The position numbers and the translations under genes were made by a program. Below, in pieces: positions 5,976 to 8,353 of a stretch of DNA of 8,353 nt. The notes below the pieces were generated by a model. The model worked only from the letters and a program-made list of their open reading frames with translations, made no database searches and was not told the origin of the DNA. This DNA is from SZUA-430 sp044375275. Lineage in GTDB: Bacteria > Pseudomonadota > Alphaproteobacteria > Micropepsales > Micropepsaceae. The DNA lies in assembly GCA_044375275.1 (NCBI GenBank), contig JBILMZ010000153.1, positions 1 through 8,353 on the forward strand, read 5' to 3'. Numbering within the stretch: the stretch's first letter is position 1; each line of letters begins with the position of its first letter.

Positions 5976-6013
5976 CAGCCCGCGGCGCCGGAAAACCCGG
6001 GAATCCGCGGCTG
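5976..6013 (-). promoter_or_regulatory. Imperfect stem-loop in the argJ leader
   Basis: CAGCCCGCGG (5976-5985) and CCGCGGCTG (6005-6013) form a 9-bp inverted repeat with one bulged C, loop of about 19 bases. It lies 21-58 bases upstream of the argJ ATG and would be in the argJ transcript, outside the ribosome-binding site. A structural or operator role is inference only. Confidence 0.35.
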
Positions 6014-6063
6014 CAGGATTGTCAGTACCCGTCCTATTCCCCCCCGTCAAGAATCGCGGATTC
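6001..6063. repeat. Inverted GAATCCGCG copies flanking the candidate argJ promoter
   Basis: GAATCCGCG occurs on the plus strand at 6001-6009 and on the minus strand at 6063-6055, exact over 9 bases. The second copy sits inside a small palindrome, GAATC-GCG-GATTC (6051-6063). Such a pair around a promoter could be a regulator-binding site; no known regulator is assigned. Confidence 0.4.
6022..6050 (-). promoter_or_regulatory. Candidate argJ promoter
   Basis: On the minus strand, TTGACG (6050-6045) is a good -35, followed after 17 bases by TACTGA (6027-6022), a poor -10. The spacer starts with a run of G. It is placed correctly, about 70 bases upstream of argJ, but the weak -10 keeps confidence low. 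Confidence 0.35.
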
Positions 6064-6104
6064 AAGCCAATGTCACACTTTTGATCCCAAGTTTCTGGGT
6101 CGCG

Positions 6105-6133
6105 TTGACAGGGGGTGTTGCCCCCCTTATCTC
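6105..6133 (+). promoter_or_regulatory. Probable secA promoter (sigma-70 type)
   Basis: A perfect TTGACA (6105-6110) is followed after 17 bases by TATCTC (6128-6133). The spacer contains a small inverted repeat, GGGGG-TGTTG-CCCCC (6111-6125). Transcription would start near 6140 and give a leader of about 110 bases before secA. A perfect 10-base palindrome, TTCGCGCGAA (6145-6154), lies just past the expected start site and could be an operator. Confidence 0.55.
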
Positions 6134-6175
6134 TCCCGCAAGGCTTCGCGCGAAATCCGTCGTTTCTATACGATC

Positions 6176-6227
6176 AGGAGGCGAACTGCCCCCTCGGGGC
6201 AGGCGTCCGGCCCCATTTTGACTTTTT
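6176..6227 (+). promoter_or_regulatory. Candidate attenuator-like leader of secA: two exclusive hairpins after an AGGAGG site
   Basis: AGGAGG (6176-6181) is the best Shine-Dalgarno-like hexamer in the leader but lies 68 bases upstream of secA. Right after it comes hairpin 1, a perfect 7-bp stem CTGCCCC (6186-6192) with GGGGCAG (6196-6202) and a 3-base loop. Hairpin 2 reuses the GGGGC at 6196-6200 with GCCCC at 6210-6214, continued by GG/CC inside one mismatch, and is followed by ATTTTGACTTTTT (6215-6227). The two cannot form together, and the second resembles a weak intrinsic terminator. The only start-like codon at a proper distance from AGGAGG is CTG (6186), opening an 11-codon frame that ends at TGA (6219-6221). 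Function is inference. Confidence 0.35.
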
Positions 6228-6235
6228 CGACCTTT

Positions 6236-6240
6236 AGGGA
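6236..6240 (+). promoter_or_regulatory. Ribosome-binding site of secA
   Basis: AGGGA, 9 bases before the ATG at 6250. It is moderate in strength and lies just outside hairpin 2 of the leader. Confidence 0.55.
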
Positions 6241-6249
6241 CGACCCGGC

Positions 6250-8353
<2,104 letters not shown>

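Overview
The window is GC-rich, gene-dense chromosomal DNA that most likely comes from an alphaproteobacterium; the order is uncertain. The grounds are the protein sequences: SecA begins MLGLTSLAKKIFGSSND, the methyltransferase is of the mitochondrial NDUFAF5-like type, and ArgJ is the bifunctional form. The neighbourhood argJ/mutT beside secA and comF/grxC/nitrilase also fits my recollection of this class. I see no mobile element, CRISPR array, rRNA or tRNA.

Layout. (1) Positions 1-3000, all on the minus strand: comF, grxC, a Nit1-type amidase, an exported-looking alpha/beta hydrolase and the first 39 codons of kynureninase (kynU). The genes from grxC onward are tightly packed: a 9-base gap, a 29-base overlap (or a 7-base gap with the alternative start), then a 4-base ATGA overlap. 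The last two genes suggest a kynurenine (tryptophan breakdown) step pair, with the hydrolase as a candidate N-formylkynurenine formamidase. (2) Positions 3069-3926, plus strand: an NDUFAF5-like methyltransferase-fold protein, divergent from comF. (3) Positions 3938-4108, minus strand: a 56-residue Flp-type (type IVb) pilin precursor with its own candidate promoter and strong ribosome-binding site; no other pilus gene is in view. (4) Positions 4201-5955, minus strand: argJ then mutT, arginine biosynthesis and nucleotide-pool cleaning. (5) Positions 5956-6249: a 294-base divergent control region with a good secA promoter, a weaker argJ promoter, several inverted repeats and two mutually exclusive hairpins in the secA leader. 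(6) Position 6250 to the right edge: the first 701 codons of secA, plus strand.

Most of the window is housekeeping. The items most worth a second look are the secA leader structure, the solitary Flp pilin gene, the signal-peptide-bearing hydrolase coupled to kynureninase, and the run of five consecutive ATG codons at the start of grxC. Three real genes (kynU, the pilin and secA) are easily missed, because two run off the window edges and one is very short.
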